Below the pieces are notes generated by a model. It did no database searches, was not told where the DNA came from, and saw only the letters and a program-made list of their open reading frames with translations. 64,000 nt of DNA. It comes from Archangium lipolyticum (lineage in GTDB: Bacteria; Myxococcota; Myxococcia; Myxococcales; Myxococcaceae). The DNA is taken from positions 186,001 through 250,000 of the forward strand of contig NZ_JANKBZ010000013.1 of assembly GCF_024623785.1 (NCBI RefSeq), given 5' to 3'. Shown here one piece after another: positions 17,144 through 24,566 of this stretch (its first letter is position 1; every line of letters starts with the position of its first letter). The position numbers and the translations under genes are program-made.

Positions 17144-17758
17144 TCAGCCCTGGCCCAGCCGGTCCACGAACCGCACCAGCTCCGCCACCGAGTCCACGTC
17201 CAGCTTCTGGATGACGCGGGCGCGGTGCACCTTGATGGTCTTCTCGGTGGTGCCCAGCCGCTGGGCGACCTCCTTGTTGGTCAGCCCCTGGGCCACCAGC
17301 GCGCATACCTCGCGCTCGCGGGGAGTGAGGTCGGCATGACGGGCATGCAGCGCGGCTGTCTCGGCGCGGCCAGCGCGGGCCGCCGCGTCCTTGAGCAAGG
17401 CCTGGGAGATGGATCCCAGCAGTTGTTGCTCATCAAAGGGCTTGAGGAGGAAGTCCACGGCGCCGGCCTTCATGGCCCTGACGCTGGCCGGTACATCCCC
17501 GTGGCCGGAGATGAAGATGACAGGCAGGTGGCAGTCCTTGGACTCCATGGACTGCTGCAGCTCCAGCCCGTTCAGCCCCGGCATCCGCAGGTCCAGCACG
17601 GCGCAGCCCGGCGTGTCCCCGGACAGCTGCGCGAGGAACTCGGAGGGCGAGGCGAAGGGCTTCGTGGCATAACCGGCGGCCCGTAGCAGCCGCACCAGCC
17701 CCCGCAGCACGGACTCATCGTCGTCCACGAGGAAGATGGTGGCGGGGGCTTGTGTCAT
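17144..17758 (-). CDS. FixJ-type response regulator
   Basis: 204 residues from the ATG at 17758, which overlaps the kinase stop by ATGA. Receiver domain (1-125) with the acidic pair in FLVDDDES, phospho-acceptor D56 in CAVLDLRMPGLNG, and KPFD. The LuxR-type helix-turn-helix at the C-terminus reads LTPREREVCALVAQGLTNKEVAQRLGTTEKTIKVHR. This is the FixJ/TodT arrangement. Partner is the upstream kinase. No neighbouring operon suggests a target. Confidence 0.92.
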   Translation of the reverse strand: MTQAPATIFLVDDDESVLRGLVRLLRAAGYATKPFASPSEFLAQLSGDTPGCAVLDLRMPGLNGLELQQSMESKDCHLPVIFISGHGDVPASVRAMKAGAVDFLLKPFDEQQLLGSISQALLKDAAARAGRAETAALHARHADLTPREREVCALVAQGLTNKEVAQRLGTTEKTIKVHRARVIQKLDVDSVAELVRFVDRLGQG

Positions 17759-19686
17759 GGCGAGGACTCCGTGTGCGCCGAGGGAAGCACGCACCGTAAC
17801 AGAGCCCCCTGCGCCGGAGGGCTCTCGGCCTGCAAGCGGCCGCCGTGCGCCTCGACGATGGAGCGGCTGATGGACAGCCCCATGCCCAGCCCGTGCTCCT
17901 TGGTGGAGTAGAAGGGCTCGAAGATGAGGGCCAGCCGCGACGGCTCGATCCCTCCTCCCGAGTCCTGCACGCTCAGCTCCACCTGCCCCGGGCCTGGCGA
18001 GGCGGTGCGGACCCGCAGCTGGCGCTGGCCCGCGGGGACATCGGCCATGGCATCCATGGCGTTGATGAGCAGGTTGAGCACCACCTGTTGGAGCTGGATT
18101 CCGTCCCCCTGGACGGCGGGCAGCGACGGGGCCAACTCCAGCTGCAGGGTCACGCCGCGCAGGTGCATGTCGTTGGCCAGCAGGCGCGCCACCTCGCGCA
18201 CCAGGTCATTGAGCGAGTGGAGCTCCTGCCGGGGCTCCCCCCGCTTGAGCAGCGCGCGCATGCGGTGAATGACTTCGCCCGCGCGCTTGTCGTCGGAGAT
18301 GATGTCCCCGAGGGCCTCGCGCACCTCGTCCAGCTGCGCGGGGGTGGCGTTCAGCAGGCGGCGTGCGGCCTGGGCGTTGCTGAGGATGGCGGCCAGGGGC
18401 TGGTTGAGCTCATGAGCCAGTGAGGCGGCCAGCTCGCCCAGGGCGGCCACCCGGCTCACGTGGGCCAGCTGATCCAGGGTTCGACGCGCCTCCATCTCCG
18501 CGAGCTTCTCCAGGCGTTGGCGCTCGAGGAGCTCGGCCTGGGCACGCATGCGGCGGCGGCGCTCCACCACGAGCCCCCCGGCCACCAGCGCCTGCAGGCC
18601 GCTGACCGTCAGGGCCCCCAGGACCCACCAGCGGTAGCGCTCCCAGAGCGTGGGCTCGTCGAAGGCGAGCCGCACCCCGGGAGGCACCCGATCGCGGGGG
18701 ATGCCCCAGCGCCGCAGCGCGCGGGCATCGACCGTCAGCGTGTCCACGGGTGCCGGCTTCAGGGGCGCGAGGAATTCCTCCTGCTCTCCGCGCAACACGC
18801 GGGAGGTGAGCATGCCCAGCTGTTGGCCCACGGCCTCGTAGCTGACGAGCGCTCCGCCGACGAACCCCAGACCCAGGACGGTGTCGTGGAGGGCGAAGCA
18901 GGGCCGATTGCTGGCGGAGAGCAACATGCGTGCGATCTCGCGCCCCACGAAGGGTCTCCCGCTGGGATCGGTCATGAAGGTGAAGGTGAGGACAGTGGTG
19001 TCGTCGGGCAGGGTCCTCGCGCGCTCGAGCAGCTCGGCCAGCGGCAGGTTGCTCAGGTCGATGAACTCCAGCCTTCGCCGCGCCAGCAGCGGTTGCAGCT
19101 CTCGCACCATCTGCTCCTGCTGAGCGCGCTCCCAGGGACTGGAGCCGTTGACGAGCGCCAGCCTCCGGGTGCCAGGCAGCAGCTGCAGGGCCAGCTCCGC
19201 GGTGGCCCGCATGTCATAATGCAGCCAGAGGCCCGCCACCCGCTCCGGGCGAGGCTGCTGCTCCCAGAGCCGCTCGTCCTCGGAGAGGACGATCATCGGG
19301 ATATCCGGCCATAGCTCCCGGCGCAGCTGCAGGGCCAACTGGACGGCGTCGGAGCGGAAGGCGATGAGGGCATCCGGCCGACGCTCCCGGTACTTGGCCA
19401 GATACCAGGTGTACAGGGCGTGTGTGTAGGCAGGCCCGCGGGCCCAACCCAGATCCAGGCTCTCGACATCCAGAGTGATCGGGCCGTCCTGGGCCTCCCA
19501 CAAGGAGGAGCGGAGACTGGCGACGAGCGTCGCCATGGCGGGCAGCGCCGTATCCTCGGGAATGAGCAGGAGCACGGACTTTCCAGCCGGACGCGCCTCC
19601 TGGGCCACCGCCTGGGGGGGCAGCAACGATAGGACGCAGAAGACAAAGACCACGCGCCAGGACATGGTGGACACTTTGAACCGCAT
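17755..19686 (-). CDS. Sensor kinase with periplasmic ABC-substrate-binding-like sensor
   Basis: About 643 residues from the ATG at 19686; another ATG at 19665 would also leave a full signal peptide, and neither has a clear ribosome site. After the signal peptide (LSLLPPQAVAQ) comes a periplasmic domain of about 300 residues that reads like an ABC_sub_bind protein (VLLLIPEDTALPAM, RRLALVNGSSPWERAQQEQMV, GGALVSYEAVGQQLG). One membrane helix (WWVLGALTVSGLQALVAGGLVV) and a coiled coil lead to the histidine motif LAHELNQPLAAILSNA and the ATPase boxes (VVLNLLINAMDAM, DSGGGI, GLGMGLSIS). It is the FixL/TodS-like partner of the FixJ-type regulator and probably senses an aromatic or organic ligand directly. 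Confidence 0.88.
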   Translation of the reverse strand: MRFKVSTMSWRVVFVFCVLSLLPPQAVAQEARPAGKSVLLLIPEDTALPAMATLVASLRSSLWEAQDGPITLDVESLDLGWARGPAYTHALYTWYLAKYRERRPDALIAFRSDAVQLALQLRRELWPDIPMIVLSEDERLWEQQPRPERVAGLWLHYDMRATAELALQLLPGTRRLALVNGSSPWERAQQEQMVRELQPLLARRRLEFIDLSNLPLAELLERARTLPDDTTVLTFTFMTDPSGRPFVGREIARMLLSASNRPCFALHDTVLGLGFVGGALVSYEAVGQQLGMLTSRVLRGEQEEFLAPLKPAPVDTLTVDARALRRWGIPRDRVPPGVRLAFDEPTLWERYRWWVLGALTVSGLQALVAGGLVVERRRRMRAQAELLERQRLEKLAEMEARRTLDQLAHVSRVAALGELAASLAHELNQPLAAILSNAQAARRLLNATPAQLDEVREALGDIISDDKRAGEVIHRMRALLKRGEPRQELHSLNDLVREVARLLANDMHLRGVTLQLELAPSLPAVQGDGIQLQQVVLNLLINAMDAMADVPAGQRQLRVRTASPGPGQVELSVQDSGGGIEPSRLALIFEPFYSTKEHGLGMGLSISRSIVEAHGGRLQAESPPAQGALLRCVLPSAHTESSP

Positions 19687-19815
19687 GAGGGGGATCAGGA
19701 GACTCCAACGCTGGACGGCGAGGAGCGGTTCCTCGTGTGGGCACGTTAGAGGGTGTTGAGAAGAGGTAGGCAGGCCCAAGATATAGAGGTCCCCTGCAAC
19801 CGACCCAGCACAAGG

Positions 19816-19841
19816 CACGGGTTCGATTCCCGCCGCTTCCA
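19816..19841 (+). other. tRNA/tmRNA 3'-end-like fragment (copy 2)
   Basis: CGGGTTCGATTCCCGCCGC (19818-19836) is identical to copy 1 at 10796-10814, followed by TTCCAT against CTCCAT. No other tRNA parts are upstream. Same orientation as copy 1, about 9.0 kb apart, so it could mark the far end of an inserted segment. Confidence 0.5.
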
Positions 19842-19926
19842 TGTCGGAGCGCGCTGAGAGGCTCGGAGAACCCGCTGGGCCCACGCACCGCCGCCAGCCC
19901 CAGGCCACCGATGGGGGTAGCCACCG

Positions 19927-19945
19927 ATATATCAGCCTGATATAT
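19927..19945. promoter_or_regulatory. Candidate PadR operator
   Basis: ATATATCA and TGATATAT form a perfect 8-3-8 inverted repeat 20 bp before the PadR start codon. It stands out as AT-rich in a GC-rich region, the expected place for an autoregulatory site. Confidence 0.65.
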
Positions 19946-19964
19946 AGGGGGGGAGGAGGCAGTC

Positions 19965-20552
19965 GTGGCGAGAGAGAGCACCTGTCAGTTCGCCATCCTG
20001 GGGATGCTGTGCCGGGAGCCGATGAGTGGATACGACCTGCGCGGTGCCATCGAGCAGTCGGTGGGGCACTTCTGGCAGGAGAGCTACGGCAACCTGTACC
20101 CGACGCTGGAGCGGATGGAGGAGGAGGGCCTGGTCGAGCTCGACCGGGAGGAGCACTCGCGGGGCGGACGGGTGCGGAAGGTGTACCGGGTGACGGCGAA
20201 GGGGCGGAAGGCGCTCGCGGAGTGGCTGAGGCGGCCGGTGCTTCCCCACGTCGAGCGCAATGAGCTGTTGCTCAAGCTCTTCTTCGGGGCCCAGGTGGGT
20301 CCTGAGGACTCACTGGCCCAGGTGGAGCGCAGCCGCGCCGAGGCGGAGGGGCTGCTGGCGGCGCTGCGTCGCATCGACGAGGACGTCCGCCACTCCCGGG
20401 AGGGCCACCCGGAGCTGCTCTACAGCCACCTGTCCATCCGCGCGGGGCTGCTCGGGCTGGAGGCGCACCTGCGCTGGTGTGACGAGGCGCGCGAAGCGCT
20501 CCAGCGGCTCGCCCGGACGAAGGTTTCGACGAGAGAAGAGGGAATGCGATGA
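19965..20552 (+). CDS. PadR-family transcriptional regulator
   Basis: 195 residues from a GTG with a strong GGAGGAGG ribosome site. The N-terminal winged helix is typical: FAILGMLCREPMSGYDLRGAIEQSV, then QESYGNLYPTLERMEEEGLVE and GGRVRKVYRVTAKGR. The C-terminal half is the helical Vir_act_alpha_C-type dimerisation part. It overlaps the next gene by ATGA, so the Lnt-like membrane protein is its partner in an operon and probably its main target. The palindrome upstream fits autorepression. Confidence 0.9.
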   Translation: MARESTCQFAILGMLCREPMSGYDLRGAIEQSVGHFWQESYGNLYPTLERMEEEGLVELDREEHSRGGRVRKVYRVTAKGRKALAEWLRRPVLPHVERNELLLKLFFGAQVGPEDSLAQVERSRAEAEGLLAALRRIDEDVRHSREGHPELLYSHLSIRAGLLGLEAHLRWCDEAREALQRLARTKVSTREEGMR

Positions 20553-22117
20553 GTGGTCATCCGGATGAAGGCTCGCGGCGCCTGCCCGCGTTCGTGCCGT
20601 GGCTCGCCCTGTTGGGTGGAACCGGGTCGTTGATGCTGTTGAACACGGAGTGGGCCCTGCTGCCCGGCTGGCTGATGGGAGCCCTGTTTCTCCTCTTCTC
20701 CCGGCAGCGTCGTCCGGCGGTTGGCTTCGTGAGCCTCCTGGTGGCGAACACCGTCGCCGTCGGCGTGGCGAACCTGCAGGTGTTCCCGGGCTCCGCCGCG
20801 AGCGCCTTCGGGATGGCCTTCGGTGGAGCCGTGGTCGTCGCGCTGGTGTACCTGGCGGACCGGCTCATCGTGGGGCCGCGGGCGTCCTTCTTGGGGACGC
20901 TCTTCCTGCCGGCGGCGATGACGGGGCTGGAGCTCTTCAGCAGCATGGGCAACCCGTTCGGCACCTGGGGCGTGCTGGCCTACACCCAGGCCCGGGCGCC
21001 GGTGCTGGTGCAGCTCGTGTCGGTGACGGGGCTGTGGGGCCTGACGTTCGTCATGGCGTGGTTCGCCACCGTGGCCAACTGGGCTTTCGAGCACCGGGAC
21101 ACGTGGCGCCGCGTCCTGCCCGGGGTGGCGGTGTACGCGGGAGTGTTGATGGGCATCCTCGCCTTCGGCGCGCTGCGGCTCGCGGGGGCGGGGAGCGTGG
21201 GCGAGCGCGTCCGGGTGGCGGGTATCACCGTGGCGGGGGAGGTAGCCAAGGGCCGCGAGGCGGGGCTGTCCCGGCTCATCAAGGGCGAGGCCTTCGGCGA
21301 CGAGGACTGGCGCGCTTTCGCCGAGGCCTCGCGCGCGGTGAACGAGGAGCTGCTGCGCCTGTCGGAGCGGGAGGCCGTGAGCGGGGCGAAGCTCATCCTC
21401 TGGTCCGAGGGGAACGCGGTGGTGCTGGCCGGGGAGCTGGAGGCCCTCATCGCGCGGGGGAGCGCACTGGCGCGCGAGCGGAGCGTGTGGCTCGGCATGT
21501 CGGTGGCGAGCCTCACGCCCTCGGTGGAGCGGATGCTGCGCAACGAGCTCATCCTGGTGGGGCCGGACGGGGCGGTGGCGTGGCGCTACGTGAAGTCCCG
21601 GCCGGTGCCGGGTTGGGAGGCGGATCACTCCATTCCGGGCAGCACGGAGCTGCCGGTGATCCAGGCCCAGGGAGTGGGGATGCTGGGGGGAGCCATCTGC
21701 TTCGACGGGGACTTCCCCGCGGTGTTCGCCGACGCCTCGGCGCGAGGGCTCGAGCTGCTCCTGCTGCCGTCGAGCGACTGGAAGGGCATCAGCCCGCTGC
21801 ACACGCGGCAGGCGGTGTTCCGCGCGGTGGAGCGGGGCTTCAGCATGGTGCGCCAGGTCAACCAGGGGCTCTCGGTGGCGGTGGATGGCTACGGGCGCGT
21901 GTACGGCGAGCTGGACCACTTCACGGCGGGGGAGGAGCGGGTGCTGCGCGCGGAGCTGCCGGTGGGGCGGGTGCCCACGCTCTATGCGCGCATCGGGGAC
22001 CTGGTGGGTCTGCTCTCCGGGCTGGTGGCGCTGGGCTGGGTGCTCCAGGCCGCCGTCCGAGGGCTCATTGCGCGGCTGCGGGGCACCGTCAGGGCCGTCG
22101 AGGCGAGCCGGGCCTAG
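20549..22117 (+). CDS. Lnt-like membrane protein with nitrilase (carbon-nitrogen hydrolase) domain
   Basis: 522 residues. Residues 12-210 hold about six to seven membrane helices; the nitrilase domain follows. The catalytic triad is visible: E287 (LWSEGN), K349 (YVKSRPVPGWE) and C384 (GGAICFDGDF), close to the spacing of E. coli apolipoprotein N-acyltransferase. One further helix is at the end. It may acylate lipoproteins or a related amine, but control by a PadR regulator is unusual for housekeeping Lnt, so a specialised acyltransferase or amidase is possible. Membrane-bound, active site facing the periplasm. Confidence 0.8.
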   Translation: MSGHPDEGSRRLPAFVPWLALLGGTGSLMLLNTEWALLPGWLMGALFLLFSRQRRPAVGFVSLLVANTVAVGVANLQVFPGSAASAFGMAFGGAVVVALVYLADRLIVGPRASFLGTLFLPAAMTGLELFSSMGNPFGTWGVLAYTQARAPVLVQLVSVTGLWGLTFVMAWFATVANWAFEHRDTWRRVLPGVAVYAGVLMGILAFGALRLAGAGSVGERVRVAGITVAGEVAKGREAGLSRLIKGEAFGDEDWRAFAEASRAVNEELLRLSEREAVSGAKLILWSEGNAVVLAGELEALIARGSALARERSVWLGMSVASLTPSVERMLRNELILVGPDGAVAWRYVKSRPVPGWEADHSIPGSTELPVIQAQGVGMLGGAICFDGDFPAVFADASARGLELLLLPSSDWKGISPLHTRQAVFRAVERGFSMVRQVNQGLSVAVDGYGRVYGELDHFTAGEERVLRAELPVGRVPTLYARIGDLVGLLSGLVALGWVLQAAVRGLIARLRGTVRAVEASRA

Positions 22118-22156
22118 AAGACGGCGTGTGTCCCTCCTGTAACGCGAAGGGCGTGC

Positions 22157-24349
22157 TCAGGCCCCCGCCTGAGCAGGCTGATAAGGGATTTCCAACGTGA
22201 AGGTGGCGCCCTTGCCGGGGCCGTCGCTGTGGCACATCAGGGTGCCCCCCAGTTCCTGGGCCGCCAGGGCACTGGAGTGCAACCCGAAGCCGTGTCCCTC
22301 CGCACGGGTGGTGAAGCCGAACTGGAAGATGCGGGTGCGCATCTCCGGGGCGATGCCCATCCCATTGTCGTGCAGCTCGATGCGGACGCGGTCGTGGGTG
22401 GCACGTTCCAGCTTGATGCGGAGGAGCCGCTCATTCGCGGGCACGTGGTCCATGGCGTACCTGGCGTTGCTGATCAGGTTGACCAGGATCATCAGCAGTT
22501 TGTGCTTGTCGGTGAGCACCTGCGGTAGCGACTCCAGCTGCCGCTCGATCTTCACCTGATGCCGTGACAGCCCCGCCGAGTTGATGCGCAGCGAGTCCTC
22601 CACCAGTTGCTCCAGGAGGACGGGCTCCTGCATCCTGGGCTGCCGGGCATAATCCTGCTGCACCTTGACGATCTCCCCGATGTGCTCGGCGTGACGGCCC
22701 ACATCCTCGAGCAGGGAGACCACCTCCCGGCGCTCGTCCACCAGGTTCTCGCCGAGCTTGTCCAGGAAGGGCAGCAGGTGGCGTCCACGCTCCTCCTGGA
22801 GGAAGGTGGCGAGGTCGGATTGTCGGTCCTGGAGCATGGTGGCGACCCGGGTCACATGCTCCACGCGCATCTTCATCACCCGCTCCTTGGCGACCTGGGA
22901 CGCGGTGTAGACGCTGTTGAGCACGTTGCCCACGTTGTGCAAGACGTTGGTGGCGATCTCCGCCATGCCCGTGCGCCGTGCCGTCTGGACGAGCTGCTGG
23001 TGGACGTCCTTCAGCTCCCGGGTGCGCTCTTCCACCCGCTGCTCCAGCCCCTCATTGGCCATGCGCAGCTCCTCCTCGCGGTGCTGGATCCGATCGGCCA
23101 TGACGCGGAAGGCCCGGGCCAGCTGTCCCAGCTCATCCTGGCGCTGGATGTCCAGCTCGACCTTGAATTCGCCAGCCGCGATGCGCGCCGTGGCCTGGGT
23201 GATACCAGACAGGGGACGGGTGATCTGCTGGCGGAGGACCCAGTACATGAGGGCCAGCTCGATGATCAGCGACAGCACACCGAGCAGCAACACGATGCGC
23301 GCCGCGCGCAGGGCGGCCTGGGTCACTACGTGCTCGGGCTGGATCGTGGCGAAGAACCACCCGGTGCCACGCATGCGTGACACGGCGACATACTCGCCAT
23401 ACTCCGGCAGCGCGAATGCGCCCTGCCCGGGCCCCTGGGTCTTCATGCGCTCGAGGATGCCGCGCAGGTGGACCTGCTGCGCCTCGGCGTTGCTCTGTCC
23501 GGGGGGGCGTTTCAGGTCCACCTTGGGATGGGCGATGATCTCGCCGTCCTCGCTGAAGAGGACGTTGTAAGCGGAGGGCAGATGGTCTCCGAGGGTGCGG
23601 GCCATCAACTCCTCGAGCAGGATGTCGTGGCTGATGGCCGCGACATACCGCCCATCCATGTCCAGGGGCGTGGTGACCGTGGTCAGCCATTTGGAGCTGA
23701 TGCGCTCCTGGTAGACGCTGGTCCAGCGCGTCTCCCGTTGCGGGTTGTTCTCGGGCAGGCTGCCGAGGAAGTACTCCGCGGAAGCCACCGAGGCATCCGC
23801 CGGGGCATCCTGGCTGTAGGTGGGGCGCTCGGGCCAGTAGATGAGGCCCGGTTGCTCGGGCAGGGTGATGAAGGTGCTCTTGAAGCGGACGCGAAAGGCG
23901 GGCCCGTACTGGCTGAGTACCTCATACCCGGCCACGAGCCGGCGGCGCATCCAGCCATCCATGGGAACGCCTCGGGGAACGAACAGTCCCACTTGACGCG
24001 TGCCATCGAAGCTCTCGGGACGGTTGCGGATGCTGCCGTCGGGAAGGCGAGCGAACAAGCGCTCGAAGCGAGCGTCCACCTCCTCCTGGGAGAGGGAGCG
24101 GATGCGCTCCTCCAAGGCCCGATTGAAGGCGGCGTGGTTGTCCTGGGCGAGCAGGAAGATGGCCTCCTCCCGGGTGGTGCGCTCCACCACGTGCCGCTCC
24201 AACCTCTCCAGCGCCTCGGTGCGCAGCATGCGGAACATGTGCAGGTAGCTGAAAAGCGTGGAGAGGACGATGACCACCGCGATGCGTGCGCCCATCTTGA
24301 GGAGCGTCGATCGGGCGAGGGGAGCGCGGGGTGGAGACGTGTGAGGCAT
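22157..24349 (-). CDS. Sensor histidine kinase with periplasmic CACHE-like domain and HAMP
   Basis: 730 residues from the ATG at 24349; no strong ribosome site is seen. A membrane helix (about 20-42), a large periplasmic sensor (about 43-365, with DMDGRYVAAISHDILLEEL and MRGTGWFFATIQPEHV, dCACHE-like), a second helix (IVLLLGVLSLIIELALMYWVL), then HAMP and a coiled coil. The histidine motif is MAEIATNVLHNVGNVLNSV, a variant common in myxobacterial kinases, with ATPase boxes LVNLISNARYAMD, HDNGMGI and GFGLHSSALAAQ. No regulator gene is adjacent, so its partner lies elsewhere. Confidence 0.88.
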   Translation of the reverse strand: MPHTSPPRAPLARSTLLKMGARIAVVIVLSTLFSYLHMFRMLRTEALERLERHVVERTTREEAIFLLAQDNHAAFNRALEERIRSLSQEEVDARFERLFARLPDGSIRNRPESFDGTRQVGLFVPRGVPMDGWMRRRLVAGYEVLSQYGPAFRVRFKSTFITLPEQPGLIYWPERPTYSQDAPADASVASAEYFLGSLPENNPQRETRWTSVYQERISSKWLTTVTTPLDMDGRYVAAISHDILLEELMARTLGDHLPSAYNVLFSEDGEIIAHPKVDLKRPPGQSNAEAQQVHLRGILERMKTQGPGQGAFALPEYGEYVAVSRMRGTGWFFATIQPEHVVTQAALRAARIVLLLGVLSLIIELALMYWVLRQQITRPLSGITQATARIAAGEFKVELDIQRQDELGQLARAFRVMADRIQHREEELRMANEGLEQRVEERTRELKDVHQQLVQTARRTGMAEIATNVLHNVGNVLNSVYTASQVAKERVMKMRVEHVTRVATMLQDRQSDLATFLQEERGRHLLPFLDKLGENLVDERREVVSLLEDVGRHAEHIGEIVKVQQDYARQPRMQEPVLLEQLVEDSLRINSAGLSRHQVKIERQLESLPQVLTDKHKLLMILVNLISNARYAMDHVPANERLLRIKLERATHDRVRIELHDNGMGIAPEMRTRIFQFGFTTRAEGHGFGLHSSALAAQELGGTLMCHSDGPGKGATFTLEIPYQPAQAGA

Positions 24350-24449
24350 GAGAGGATTCGACCTGCGGTGCCCGTGGCGAGACCCTGAGCCCAACGCGAT
24401 GGAGTCCCTGCTGGGAATTGTCCGGCGGAACACCGCGTGGCGCGGTTGA

Positions 24450-24464
24450 CATTATCACCGGTGA
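24450..24464. promoter_or_regulatory. Perfect palindrome upstream of the sensor kinase
   Basis: TCACCGGTGA (24455-24464) lies about 105 bp before the kinase start. On the minus strand GATAAT, a good -10 box, overlaps its edge, but the matching -35 is poor. It may be a regulator site; evidence is thin. Confidence 0.3.
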
Positions 24465-24566
24465 ATTTCCGATGCCTGATTCACCAGGGATGCCGTGCAG
24501 GGCTCGCGCGGACCCTCGCTCGCCCCCATTGGAGGCGAAGGTAAAGGCCCACCGCCTCCATTCAGC

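Noticed and set aside
19687-19908. Upstream extension of the sensor kinase frame through MEAAGIEPVPC
   Set aside because: Same tRNA-end artefact; the signal peptide starts much later, so the kinase begins at 19686 or 19665.
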